The notes under the pieces are model-generated. The model had not been told where the DNA came from. It worked only from the letters and a program-made list of their open reading frames with translations, and ran no database searches. Of a DNA stretch of 64,000 bases, positions 25,508 through 32,614 are shown in pieces; position 1 is the stretch's first letter, and each line of letters opens with the position of its first letter. This DNA comes from Kaistella soli (GTDB taxonomy: Bacteria; Bacteroidota; Bacteroidia; Flavobacteriales; Weeksellaceae), in the NCBI RefSeq assembly GCF_019038595.1, contig NZ_JAHOPF010000001.1:602112-666111 (forward strand), in the 5' to 3' direction. Made by a program: the position numbers and the translations under genes.

Positions 25508-27084
25508 AGCTTTTCTGCATCATAATCGCTTTCATTGCTTAATCTGTCGATTGATTTTATAGCCAGAGTATTGAGTTTTTTTCCGTTTCTGGAGGATGGG
25601 AGGGTCTTGGAACTGTTTCCCTTATCCATGATCTCAGTTTCCCAGGAGTCACCGTATTTAGCAAAAAGCACCCATCTGAACACTTTTTCCGCCTCTTTTG
25701 AACTCCAGTTAATCCGGTAAGACTCTCCTGATTTTTCAACTGAAAGTTTTGGGGTCACCGGTTTTTTAGTGCTGATCCATGGCGTTGCAGGAACCAGAGC
25801 ATTCTCTCTGTAAAGATTTTTAACGGCACTCAGCATTTCTGGGTTTTTCTTGAGTCCGTCAGTGCTGTAGTGAATTTCTCCTGCAGTATTTTTCGGCAGC
25901 ACTCTTCTGATGGTATTCATCTGACCTGTAATTTCAGCTTGTCTGTTATCTGATTTCACACCTACCGTATTCAGGCCGGGCCATAGATGAATATTCTTGA
26001 TGTTCTCATCTTTCCACCACTTCAGAAGTGCGGAGAAACTTTGTGCACCGCCTTCTTTCCAGTAAAGCTGCGGCGAATAATAATCGCACCAGCCTTCGTT
26101 CAGCCAAAGTTTTGCATCGGCATACAACTCATCATACTGTGAAGAACCTGTAACTCCTGCGGGAAATCCTGGTTTCCAAATACCGAATGGAGAGATTCCG
26201 AATTTCACATAGGATTTTTCAGCATGGATTTCGTCGTGTAATCTTTTGATAATTTTATTGACGTTTCCTCTCCGCCAGTCTCCCTTTGAAAGGGTACCGC
26301 CTGAACTTTTATACCGGTTCCAGGTGCGGTCATCAGGAAAATCTTTTCCGCCGTGATATTCTTTATAGGGGTAAAAATAGTCATCGATGTGTACGGCATC
26401 AATATCATAGCGTTTTACCAAATCTTTGATCACGTCTGAAACATGATTCTGTACCCGTTCGTCTGAAGGATCCATCCAGTACATTCCGTTTCTCAGCCTG
26501 TACACGCTGTCCGACATCACTGAAGCCATACTGGATGATGTTACGCTGCCTCCCGTCGTATGGTGGGCACGGTAAGGGTTCATCCATACATGCAGTTCCA
26601 TGCCGCGTCTGTGGGCTTCTTCAATCCAGAATTCCAGAGGATCGTAATAAGGGGACGGCGCTTTACCGGTTTGTCCGGTTAAGAAATAAGACCAAGGTTC
26701 AAGATCGCTTTTATACATCGCATCTGCAGAAGGCCGTACCTGAAAGATCACGGCGTTGAAATTGGCACTCTTCAGCATATCGAGAAGCTGAATGGCTTCG
26801 TCTTGCTGCTGCTGAGTGGTTAAGTTGTTTCTTGTCGGCCAGTTGATATTGGCGACTGTCGCAATCCAGGCAGCGCGGAACTCGCGGTTCACTTCCGGAA
26901 GGTTTAGTCTTAAAGCTTCTTTGCCCGAATAGGGAACTGTGGTGACCGGAGCCTTAGGCGGAACAGGTTTTGTTACCTGGCTGGTTTTGCCCTGGTTTTT
27001 TACCTGTGGTTTTTGGGTGGTACAGGAATTAATAAAAACTGCTGATACGATAAGGAGGGTATATTTTAAGTTTCGGATGTTCAT
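25504..27084 (-). CDS. GHL10-type glycosyl hydrolase-like lipoprotein
   Basis: A 526-residue lipoprotein (signal LIVSAVFINSC, cysteine at about 21) followed by a proline-rich linker and the glycosyl hydrolase-like 10 domain (PF02638/DUF187 type): NREFRAAWIATVANINWPT (about 66-84), FNAVIFQVRPSADAMYKS, GMELHVWMNPYRAHH (about 161-175), DIDAVHIDDYFYPY (about 224-237) and ISPFGIWKPG. The HIDDYFYPY acidic pair is a good candidate for the active site. The C-terminal 110 residues form a fibronectin-like extension. The role is presumably cell-envelope glycan processing at the outer membrane. Substrate is not established from sequence. Confidence 0.88.
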   Translation of the reverse strand: MNIRNLKYTLLIVSAVFINSCTTQKPQVKNQGKTSQVTKPVPPKAPVTTVPYSGKEALRLNLPEVNREFRAAWIATVANINWPTRNNLTTQQQQDEAIQLLDMLKSANFNAVIFQVRPSADAMYKSDLEPWSYFLTGQTGKAPSPYYDPLEFWIEEAHRRGMELHVWMNPYRAHHTTGGSVTSSSMASVMSDSVYRLRNGMYWMDPSDERVQNHVSDVIKDLVKRYDIDAVHIDDYFYPYKEYHGGKDFPDDRTWNRYKSSGGTLSKGDWRRGNVNKIIKRLHDEIHAEKSYVKFGISPFGIWKPGFPAGVTGSSQYDELYADAKLWLNEGWCDYYSPQLYWKEGGAQSFSALLKWWKDENIKNIHLWPGLNTVGVKSDNRQAEITGQMNTIRRVLPKNTAGEIHYSTDGLKKNPEMLSAVKNLYRENALVPATPWISTKKPVTPKLSVEKSGESYRINWSSKEAEKVFRWVLFAKYGDSWETEIMDKGNSSKTLPSSRNGKKLNTLAIKSIDRLSNESDYDAEKL

Positions 27085-27168
27085 GGGACAAAAATACTAT
27101 TATTATAGGAACTGAAAAATCGGGGTTTGCGTATGTGGATTGTTGAATTATGATAATATTTGGAATTT

Positions 27169-27230
27169 GGAGAGGCGCAATGTATTGGAGAGACGCAAGG
27201 CATTGGAGAGACGCAAGGCATTGCGTCTCT
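27169..27230. repeat. Tandem 18-bp units ending in a REP palindrome
   Basis: Three consecutive 18-bp units begin at 27169, 27187 and 27205 (GGAGAGACGCAAGGCATT; the first unit differs at three or four bases). The last unit continues into GCGTCTCT, so that 27207-27230 forms a hairpin with ten-base arms (AGAGACGCAA and TTGCGTCTCT). It sits just beyond the 3' end of the RAYT gene. Confidence 0.8.
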
Positions 27231-27239
27231 AATTATCAT

Positions 27240-27791
27240 TTATCCCATTTTTGTTGGATTGTCGATAATGTATTGGGAAATACGGTGATACGATTCGATA
27301 TTGCGGATAATGTGGTCATGAAATCGGGGCTGCCATTGAAAATCAGGGTTTATCCGGCGCGCCGCAACGGTGACGGATGATTTGAATCCGCGTATAATGG
27401 AGGCAAGATTTTTGGATTGGGGACCGAATTGGTTTTTGGGGGGATTTGGGGGATTCATAGAGACGCAATGCATTGCGTATATACTATGCATTGCGTCTGT
27501 ACGATTGTAATCATTATCGCCAATACCGATGATGGCGTGAAAATGATCGGGCATTACCACAAATTCACCCATTAATAGATTCATGTCTTTGCGTATTTCA
27601 AATGTTTTCAGCCATTCGGCTTCCACAATGCCTCCAAGAGCCGACAACTGCATTTTGCCACCGGTGATTTTACCGAAAAAATGGGCGCGGTTGTAGGTGC
27701 AGATGGTAATAAAATACAGTCCTGCACGGCTGTAATCCCAACTTTGTAAGCGGGCGGATGGGATGCGGTATTTGTTTTTAAACAGATCCAT
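27240..27791 (-). CDS. REP-associated tyrosine transposase (RAYT), HUH superfamily
   Basis: A 183-residue Y1_Tnp (IS200-like) domain protein of the RAYT type, expected to nick and join single-stranded REP palindromes. Seen: the N-terminal KYRIPSARLQSWDYSRAGLYFITICTYNR block (7-35), the HUH metal site H83-F-H85 in VVMPDHFHAII, the ASIIRGFKS helix (130-138), WQPRFHDHIIRN (153-164) and the C-terminal SQYIIDNP with candidate catalytic Y174. I use the ATG at 27791; ATG 27797 and TTG 27800 are alternatives. It is flanked on both sides by palindromes and contains one itself (residues about 98-111), which lies in the variable linker after the HUH site. No IS ends are visible, as expected for a domesticated RAYT. 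Confidence 0.88.
   Translation of the reverse strand: MDLFKNKYRIPSARLQSWDYSRAGLYFITICTYNRAHFFGKITGGKMQLSALGGIVEAEWLKTFEIRKDMNLLMGEFVVMPDHFHAIIGIGDNDYNRTDAMHSIYAMHCVSMNPPNPPKNQFGPQSKNLASIIRGFKSSVTVAARRINPDFQWQPRFHDHIIRNIESYHRISQYIIDNPTKMG
27461..27498. repeat. REP pair (REPIN-like) inside the RAYT coding sequence
   Basis: AGACGCAATGCAT at 27461-27473 is mirrored by ATGCATTGCGTCT at 27486-27498, enclosing TGCGTATATACT. It keeps the RAYT frame open and codes for roughly TDAMHSIYAMHCVS on the minus strand. Confidence 0.85.
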
Positions 27792-27865
27792 AGGCATCAA
27801 TTGTGTTTTTTAGAGCGCAATCTAAATTAGGGAAAAAATGTGAATTGTGATTTTTTGGGGATGGG

Positions 27866-27885
27866 AGACGCAATGCATTGCGTCT
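27866..27885. repeat. REP palindrome upstream of RAYT
   Basis: AGACGCAATGCATTGCGTCT is a perfect 20-bp palindrome, followed by GTACTGA, 75 bases ahead of the RAYT start. Confidence 0.85.
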
Positions 27886-27892
27886 GTACTGA

Positions 27893-27947
27893 GAATGATG
27901 ATGAGGATGGGAATTAGGATGGGGATGGGAAAGGGGAAGGGGAAAGG
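27893..27947. repeat. Purine-rich GGGA/GGAT tract between two REPs
   Basis: Almost entirely A and G on the plus strand, with irregular GGGGATGGGA and GGGGAAGGGG units. No coding evidence; it separates the REP copies at 27866 and 27948. Confidence 0.6.
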
Positions 27948-27967
27948 AGACGCAATGCATTTCATCT
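27948..27967. repeat. Degenerate REP copy
   Basis: AGACGCAATGCATTTCATCT keeps the left arm of the REP core but has changes in the right arm. Like the copy at 27866 it is followed by GTACTGA. Confidence 0.7.
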
Positions 27968-27978
27968 GTACTGAAATG

Positions 27979-28009
27979 TAAAAAGCACAGGCTGGGGGTC
28001 TGTGCTTTT
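27979..28009 (-). terminator. Terminator downstream of the DUF6266 gene
   Basis: AAAAGCACAG (27981-27990) pairs perfectly with CTGTGCTTTT (28000-28009). It sits just after the restored DUF6266 stop at 28015, supporting that stop as the original gene end. Confidence 0.82.
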
Positions 28010-28014
28010 TGGAA

Positions 28015-28639
28015 TTAGATAATGGTTCCGGCGTAGACGGAATTGGAGACCGTGTCGCCTACCATGTTGCGGAAGGAGCTCTTTGCCTACCATCTGTGCC
28101 GGTACGTTGGCGGTGTAGGTTCCGGCGGTCCGCTGTGCTGCATTTTCGACAAAGGACGTGAGGGGCTCGTCTTTCGCAGCAATTAGGATCTGAGCCCAGT
28201 CGGTTTCGCGGAGCGGATGGCCGGCGGAATTGTCCTGCCAGGTTACAGTAATAGTGTCCGGTGTAGGCAAGGTGATGTTAAGCGGCACGGCGGCCAGCAG
28301 AGGTCCCCTCGAAAATGAGATTGATGGATATTGCGGCGTAATGGTTCCGGCGACAAAATCAATCACAAAATTGGTCATGAGGTTGGTCATTGCAAGGTTG
28401 TAGCATGATTTCATGCCGACGCGTCTGCCATAATGGTCGCATGCATAGCCTCGGTAAGACTCCATGAACAGCGCACTTTTGCGCATGCGGTGGTGAATGA
28501 GCTGCTGTTTTGCGGTAGGTGGTGATGTTCTTTTCCGAGGGCGGATCTTGGAGAATTCGTGTCCGAACATGTTCGCCACTACGATGCGGCCTGTGCGGCC
28601 TGAGGTTCCCGATAGCAGGGAGTCATAGATTTTACCCAT
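28015..28639 (-). pseudogene. DUF6266 family protein gene with a 3' frameshift
   Basis: From the ATG at 28639 the frame gives MGKIYDSLLSGTSGRTGRIV and continues through HHRMRKSALFMESYRGYACDH and ITVTWQDNSAGHPLRETDWAQILIAA to TYTANVPAQMVGKE, matching the DUF6266 family common in Chryseobacterium (about 210 residues, function unknown). The frame then slips: the apparent protein turns arginine/histidine-rich and runs through the terminator, while the neighbouring frame reads FRNMVGDTVSNSVYAGTII and stops at 28015, a typical family ending. The net length 625 bp is 3n+1, so one extra base (or two missing) lies near 28070-28090. It is a recent pseudogene or a sequencing error. Confidence 0.8.
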
Positions 28640-29098
28640 GATATTAGTTTTTAATTGGTTAATGGTGTAAAGTTGAGGAATTAAAGAATCCATTTTTAAA
28701 ACGGGACAAAAGTTTCCAAAAGTTTCCACGGTTTTCCATTTTTTTCCATTAAAGGGAAGAAAAGGGCATTTCAGGGCATTTTTGGTGGTTTTATTTTTCA
28801 GGTAATCTGTTCTGTAAATGCTTTGTATCAGGGCATTTTTGAGGGGGAGCAGCAATTTTCGGGAAAATAAAATTGGTGGGTTTCTGTATCCCCTGTATAT
28901 CCTTTGTTTGACCATTGGGTATGTGTTGTATATCCACAGTATCTATACTGTTCGTATACTGTTCGATGTTGGAGTGCCGGATGCTGGGTGTTTTGATGCT
29001 GGATGACCGTTGCTTTTGCCATGCGAAAAGGCTGCTTCGGAGCAAGTACCGATGGGTATCAGACTAATTTCCTGCAGGGAGAGGGTAAAAAGGGCAAT

Positions 29099-29118
29099 TA
29101 CGGTTTCCCGTATTTTTG
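29099..29118 (+). promoter_or_regulatory. Possible promoter overlapped by a palindromic operator
   Basis: TACGG and CCGTA flank TTTC at 29099-29112 and the right arm runs into TATTTTTG, a TAnnTTTG -7 element. An ATG follows at 29146. Confidence 0.4.
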
Positions 29119-29145
29119 TGGGGAAGTTTTTTGGTAGATTTGAAA

Positions 29146-29241
29146 ATGGGTAAGGCCATGAAGTGGATCAAAGCGGGAGAGTTTGAACGGGAGGCAGCAA
29201 ACGAACCAAAAATGTATTATATGGTCACACGAAAGTATTGA
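29146..29241 (+). CDS. Possible 31-codon ORF, perhaps a truncated gene start
   Basis: A short frame beginning MGKAMKWIKAGEFEREAANE and ending TRKY, 28 bases after the promoter-like palindrome at 29099-29118. The charged sequence looks like a protein start, but there is no family match I can make. It may be the stump of a gene cut by later rearrangement, or chance. Confidence 0.25.
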   Translation: MGKAMKWIKAGEFEREAANEPKMYYMVTRKY

Positions 29242-29426
29242 CTTCGTCGAATTTCATTTCATGCGGCAGCGAGGGTTTGATGATTTATAAGAAAAAAATA
29301 TATCTTAAAGGACAGAAATAATGTCTGATGACTTCCAGACCAATCCCGACAAAACACGTTGTATTTGTCTGACAAAGTAAACATATATACAAGTTGTCCG
29401 CAATGCAATAACAAAAACCGCTGAAA

Positions 29427-29747
29427 TTGAGTGTAGAACAAATTGATAAAATTGATTTTATAAGCACGTCGCCAAACGGGAGTGTTAAATTAACTATTTC
29501 TGACCATCTTATATGGGATGAAGAAAATGAGCACGTACTATTACTGCAAGACAAAATAAATTCTTATTTGAATTTTGTTGATAGCGGACAAATATTTGAA
29601 GAATATCCCAATTCAAAAAATAAAAATATTGCAATCGGATTAATAATGAAATTTGAGCCAAATGAATATGCATTGAATTTCTTACAAAAATGTAAAAGCA
29701 TAATTAAAGAACTGAATATTGAATTTAATTGGAAAACTCTAAAATAA
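29427..29747 (+). CDS. DUF6572 domain-containing small protein
   Basis: A 106-residue acidic protein starting from a TTG (LSVEQIDKIDFIST; initiator read as Met). The opening SVEQIDKIDFISTSPNGSVKLTISDHLIWDEENEHVLLLQDKINSYL is, from memory, the DUF6572 pattern; function unknown. It has no signal or membrane segment. The codon usage is more A+T-rich than the chromosomal genes around, which fits acquisition. It lies just outside the left inverted repeat of the IS91-like element. Confidence 0.7.
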   Translation: MSVEQIDKIDFISTSPNGSVKLTISDHLIWDEENEHVLLLQDKINSYLNFVDSGQIFEEYPNSKNKNIAIGLIMKFEPNEYALNFLQKCKSIIKELNIEFNWKTLK

Positions 29748-29769
29748 AAGCACTGCGTACAATAACTAA

Positions 29770-29804
29770 GCTTTCGTTTTGTCTGAAAGACAAGAAATGA
29801 AAGC
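29770..29804. other. Hairpin abutting the left end of the IS91-like element
   Basis: Outer arms GCTTTC and GAAAGC and inner arms TTGTC and GACAA (around TGAAA) give a two-part stem, ending two bases before the left terminal repeat. It may be the DUF6572 terminator, an extension of the element, or part of the replication end of the element. Confidence 0.5.
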
Positions 29805-29806
29805 CC

Positions 29807-29834
29807 GTTGAACGGAAGCTCCGGTGGCTTTTCT
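29807..29834 (+). repeat. Left terminal inverted repeat
   Basis: Begins GTTGAACGGAAGCTCCGGT. Its reverse complement matches 32123-32150 at 22 of 28 bases, including the outer GTTGAAC and the inner CTCCGGT. Confidence 0.75.
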
Positions 29835-29882
29835 CCAATATTGGTTCTTCTATGGAGTTATCGTTTTTAGAATTTAGAGATA

Positions 29883-29909
29883 CAAAGCAGTTTTTCAGAA
29901 GGACTGCTT
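29883..29909 (-). terminator. Probable terminator of the transposase operon
   Basis: AAAGCAGT and ACTGCTTT form a stem around an 11-base loop, 86 bases beyond the transposase stop; the A+T-rich flanks are modest. Confidence 0.5.
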
Positions 29910-29994
29910 TATTTGTGGCATTTGGTAGCCTTTGGAAGTGGTTTTCTGCGGTTTTTTCTTCGCTGCAAAACACAGTTTCCCTTACCCGCAAAGT

Positions 29995-31101
29995 TTATTT
30001 CGCAGAGAAAGGTTGGGTGACGAAAAGAAAATCCTGTGGCGGACCGCGCTGCCCGAAAATGGCAATGGTGACCAGGTTTCCTTCTTTGCAACACCGGCAT
30101 TTATTGAGCAAAGTCTTGGGTTTTGCTTCCGGAACCCGGATGTTTAAATCAGACTGTAAACTCTGCAGTTTCCCACGTTTCCAGCTGCTGCTTAAAATAC
30201 CGTAATGGCGGATCCGCACAAACCTTCTGGGCAGAATATGAAGACTGAAGCGCCTGATAAACTCCACATGGGATAGGGTCATCTCCTTTTTTTCGCCACC
30301 TTTCCGGTAATCTTTGTAGCCAAAACGAACTTCTTTATCGGTAACTTCTTTGATGCGGTGATTGCTGATGGCGACTTTGTGGGTGTATCTGCCTAAATAT
30401 TCAATCACCTGTTTCGGGCCACCAAAAGGACGTTTTGCATAGACGACCCAGTTCTTGGTAAAGAGTTTATCCATTAAATTGGAATCTTTTACTCCCGAAG
30501 TTCTCAATAAAGCCACAAACTTTGCCCGGAATACTTTGCTCATCGCTTTTACAGAGAAGAGATATTTATCGGTTCGTACTTTCTTTTTCCACTTTCCGTG
30601 ATGATCAATTCCGCCGCCAGGAACAATGCAGTGCAGGTGCGGATGCAAGCTCAGGTTCTGTCCCCACGTGTGAAGTATCGCAATCATTCCGAGCTGCATT
30701 CCTTCCGTTTTGCCAAACTGGTTTAATGTTGCCCAAGCTGCTTCAAACAATGTTTTGTAAATGAGTGTGGGATTTGCAATTGCCAAACCGTTCAGCTCTT
30801 CGGGAAGCGTGAAAACGAGATGATAATAGCTGCACGGGAGTAAATCCGCTTCGCGCTTCTGGATCCATTCTTCCCTTTTATGGCCCTGACACCCGGGACA
30901 ATGCCGGTTCCTACAGGAGTTGTAACTGATGGAGAGGTTTCCGCAACCGTCGCACGCATCGATATGACCGCCCAAAGCTGAAGTCCGGCAGTACGATAAG
31001 GCCCGAAGTGTTTTTTCCTGATGAACCGTAAAATTCTGAGTTGATAAACTGACTGCGCGCAGAACGTCGGCTACACTTCTGCCCTTACTTCGGGATTCCA
31101 T
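29995..31101 (-). CDS. tnpA: IS91 family (Y2 HUH) transposase
   Basis: A 368-residue rolling-circle transposase. The N-terminal zinc-binding domain has cysteines at 50, 53, 63, 68 and 71 (CDGCG, CRNRHCPGC); the HUH site is H153-P-H155-L-H157; and the paired catalytic tyrosines Y235 and Y239 lie in EYLGRYTHKVAISN, a very characteristic IS91 string. A second cysteine cluster (CRCCKEG) is near the C-terminus. I start at the ATG at 31101 (MESRSKGRSVADVLRAV), the normal family N-terminus, which overlaps the recombinase gene by 17 bases. Intact in all motifs, so it may be active. Confidence 0.92.
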   Translation of the reverse strand: MESRSKGRSVADVLRAVSLSTQNFTVHQEKTLRALSYCRTSALGGHIDACDGCGNLSISYNSCRNRHCPGCQGHKREEWIQKREADLLPCSYYHLVFTLPEELNGLAIANPTLIYKTLFEAAWATLNQFGKTEGMQLGMIAILHTWGQNLSLHPHLHCIVPGGGIDHHGKWKKKVRTDKYLFSVKAMSKVFRAKFVALLRTSGVKDSNLMDKLFTKNWVVYAKRPFGGPKQVIEYLGRYTHKVAISNHRIKEVTDKEVRFGYKDYRKGGEKKEMTLSHVEFIRRFSLHILPRRFVRIRHYGILSSSWKRGKLQSLQSDLNIRVPEAKPKTLLNKCRCCKEGNLVTIAIFGQRGPPQDFLFVTQPFSAK

Positions 31102-32026
31102 TTTTGCGGTACAAAGCAAATACGGTATCCAAAGGACTGTGAGGCTTCTGATCCGAAAGCTGGCAGACATGAAGATATTCCATGGTCGATTCAATTCTTT
31201 CATGACCCAGAAGTTTCTGAACCATGATGATCGGAACGCCGTCTTCCAGCAGATGCGTGGCGTAGCTGTGCCGCAAAGTGTGGGTGTGAACGACTTTGGT
31301 GATGCCTGCTTTTTTAGAGATGGTTTTAATCACCCACTGCACGCCGCGCTGGCTGTAGCGGGAATCAAAGCCTGTACTTTTAGGAGTAAGAATGTCAATC
31401 TCTTCAATATTTCTATTTTGATTTCCATTGAATAAATATTGATTCGGATTTTCCACTGAAATAAAGGTTTTCAGTCCCCGGATTAAATGCTCGGATAAAA
31501 GAACATAACGGTCTTTTTGACCTTTACCCTGAACAATATGCAGCATTTTTCGATCAAAATCCAGATGCTGAAGTTCGATATTTCTTACTTCCATACACCG
31601 AAGTCCGCACCCGTAAATCAGACCGATGAGCAGTTTGTGCTTCAGCAACTGGGCAGTTTGCAGCATGCGCCAAACTTCCTGCCGGCTTAAAACAGTCGGC
31701 AGTTTATTTACTTTTGGAATGGCGGGAAGGTGTAGAAAACTATAAGGCAAGCCTTCTGCTTTTAAAAGAAACCGCAGTCCATAAACCGTGTGTTTAAAGT
31801 AGGTTTGAGAAGGTGTTTTTGATCGCTGTTGAAGTTCGAAGAGATAATCTTTAACTTCTTCCGGATCCAATTCGGTAGGAATTTTACCGAAATGAAGCGC
31901 TACGGCAGCAACATGCCTGGAATAATTATCAAAGGTTCTGGGACTTTTTCCCTGTATTGAAATATTTCTTTCGAAACGTTGTATCAGTTCCGAAAAACCA
32001 TTAACTTCGCTTGAAGCGCGATTCAA
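31085..32026 (-). CDS. Tyrosine recombinase/integrase of the IS91-like element
   Basis: A 313-residue XerC/D-like recombinase. A SAM-like N-terminal domain (RFERNISIQGKSPRTFDNYSRHV, about 18-39) precedes the catalytic domain with R143 (GCGLRCMEV), K168 (GKGQKDR), H249 and R252 (HTHTLRHSYATHL), H275 (LLGHERIES) and the nucleophile Y284 (TMEYLHV). All active-site residues are present. It is upstream of and overlaps the Y2 transposase, a pairing known for some IS91-family members. It probably resolves or integrates transposition intermediates; this is inference. Confidence 0.9.
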   Translation of the reverse strand: MNRASSEVNGFSELIQRFERNISIQGKSPRTFDNYSRHVAAVALHFGKIPTELDPEEVKDYLFELQQRSKTPSQTYFKHTVYGLRFLLKAEGLPYSFLHLPAIPKVNKLPTVLSRQEVWRMLQTAQLLKHKLLIGLIYGCGLRCMEVRNIELQHLDFDRKMLHIVQGKGQKDRYVLLSEHLIRGLKTFISVENPNQYLFNGNQNRNIEEIDILTPKSTGFDSRYSQRGVQWVIKTISKKAGITKVVHTHTLRHSYATHLLEDGVPIIMVQKLLGHERIESTMEYLHVCQLSDQKPHSPLDTVFALYRKNGIPK

Positions 32027-32122
32027 AATTTTGTTCGTCCTTACATCCTCCGGAGATTTTTTTTTGTAGCCATAGTAAATGTTTTGATTGTTAAAAAAAC
32101 AAAATTACTAAAACGGCGAATC

Positions 32123-32150
32123 GAAAAAGCTACCGGAGGTTTAGTTCAAC
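32123..32150 (-). repeat. Right terminal inverted repeat
   Basis: Read on the minus strand it begins GTTGAACTAAACCTCCGGTA and parallels the left repeat at 29807-29834. It lies 96 bases upstream of the recombinase start. Confidence 0.75.
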
Positions 32151-32210
32151 ATGCTATTTCTGTCAGCTGAGTTGAAGTTTACATCATAAAAATTTTCGCT
32201 AGTTGAAAAC

Positions 32211-32262
32211 AAACCTCCTTTATTCCCCGGCTTCGCTCAGAAACCAGAATAAAGGAGGTTTT
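32211..32262. other. Long hairpin, possible bidirectional terminator
   Basis: AAACCTCCTTTATTC (32211-32225) pairs perfectly with GAATAAAGGAGGTTT (32248-32262), a 15-bp stem with a 22-base loop that contains GGCTTCGCTCAG, related to the palindrome at 23552. A short T-run follows on the plus strand. It lies outside the right inverted repeat of the IS91-like element. Confidence 0.6.
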
Positions 32263-32347
32263 TAGGGATGGAATGGAATGGAGACTCCCTCTTGAAGGAT
32301 AGGCGTTTGGAAGCAAGGGCAGGAAGAAGGGAGGGTGAGTTGGGAAC

Positions 32348-32614
32348 TCAGTCGTTGCAAATCTTAATAAGGTTCAGGGCGAAAATCTGGCGGATGTAGT
32401 AATAGCGGCTGCCCAGACGGGTATAGCTGATCTTTTCTTCTCTGCAGAATTTGCGGAGGGTCTTGACGGAGATCTGGAGGTATTCGCATACATCCTGATC
32501 GGTAAGGATATCTGATTTCTGGAGGTTGGTAATGTAGGGGTGTGCTGCGAGGATTTGCTGATAATGGTGATGAAGGTCGTTGTAGTTGAGATGAGGGAAT
32601 AGATTTTTCGTCAT
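32348..32614 (-). CDS. Small helix-turn-helix (excisionase-like) protein
   Basis: An 88-residue protein. The C-terminal half is a MerR/excisionase-type winged helix: SDILTDQDVCEYLQISVKTLRKFCREEKISYTRLGSRYYYI (about 39-79), with LGSR.YY in place of the usual RRYR wing. The N-terminal half is histidine-rich and helical (YNDLHHHYQQILAAHPY). Such genes occur on Bacteroidetes mobile elements as directionality factors or regulators, but this one also looks like a stand-alone chromosomal type. No clear operon partner is nearby; it reads toward the long hairpin at 32211. Confidence 0.75.
   Translation of the reverse strand: MTKNLFPHLNYNDLHHHYQQILAAHPYITNLQKSDILTDQDVCEYLQISVKTLRKFCREEKISYTRLGSRYYYIRQIFALNLIKICND

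Larger units (their letters stand above)
28640..29426. other. Gene-poor accessory stretch
   Basis: Nearly 790 bases without a convincing long gene. Minus-strand frames at 28791-29045 and 28828-29022 are repetitive-looking and overlap each other. It holds direct GGGCATTT repeats near 28765, a promoter-like palindrome at 29099-29118 followed by a 31-codon frame, and A+T-rich sequence leading into the DUF6572 gene. It looks like remnants of earlier insertions. Confidence 0.45.
29807..32150 (-). mobile_element. IS91-like element with tyrosine recombinase and Y2 transposase
   Basis: A 2344-bp unit bounded by imperfect 28-bp inverted repeats (29807-29834 and 32123-32150, 22 of 28 positions matching, both starting GTTGAAC reading inward). 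Inside, two minus-strand genes overlap by 17 bases: a tyrosine recombinase, then an IS91-family HUH transposase. No target-site duplication is seen at the outer edges (GCCC on the left, ATGC on the right). Classical IS91 elements lack terminal inverted repeats, so the boundaries here are inferred from sequence alone. Confidence 0.75.

Noticed and set aside
27778..27960. 60-codon minus-strand frame upstream of RAYT with histidine/proline-rich product
   Set aside because: It translates the purine-rich tract and REP copies; low-complexity artefact.
27150..27970. CRISPR array
   Set aside because: Repeats are self-palindromic, unevenly spaced, lie inside and around a transposase gene and have no cas genes; they are REPs.
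28791..29045. Minus-strand 84- and 64-codon frames
   Set aside because: They overlap each other in different frames, have low-complexity products and no start context; treated as non-coding.
29390..29770. Integron-type gene cassette around the DUF6572 gene
   Set aside because: The flanks carry imperfect GCAATGC/GCACTGC-like strings, but no attC with proper R' and R'' boxes, and no integron integrase; the tyrosine recombinase nearby belongs to the IS91-like element.
29852..30205. 117-codon plus-strand frame over the transposase 3' end
   Set aside because: Overlaps the tnpA C-terminal cysteine cluster and a terminator-like hairpin; no independent evidence.
31085..32614. Integrative element comprising the tyrosine recombinase and the excisionase-like HTH protein
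   Set aside because: The inverted repeats put the recombinase with the Y2 transposase inside a 2.34-kb unit, leaving the HTH gene outside; no att repeats or conjugation genes are seen.
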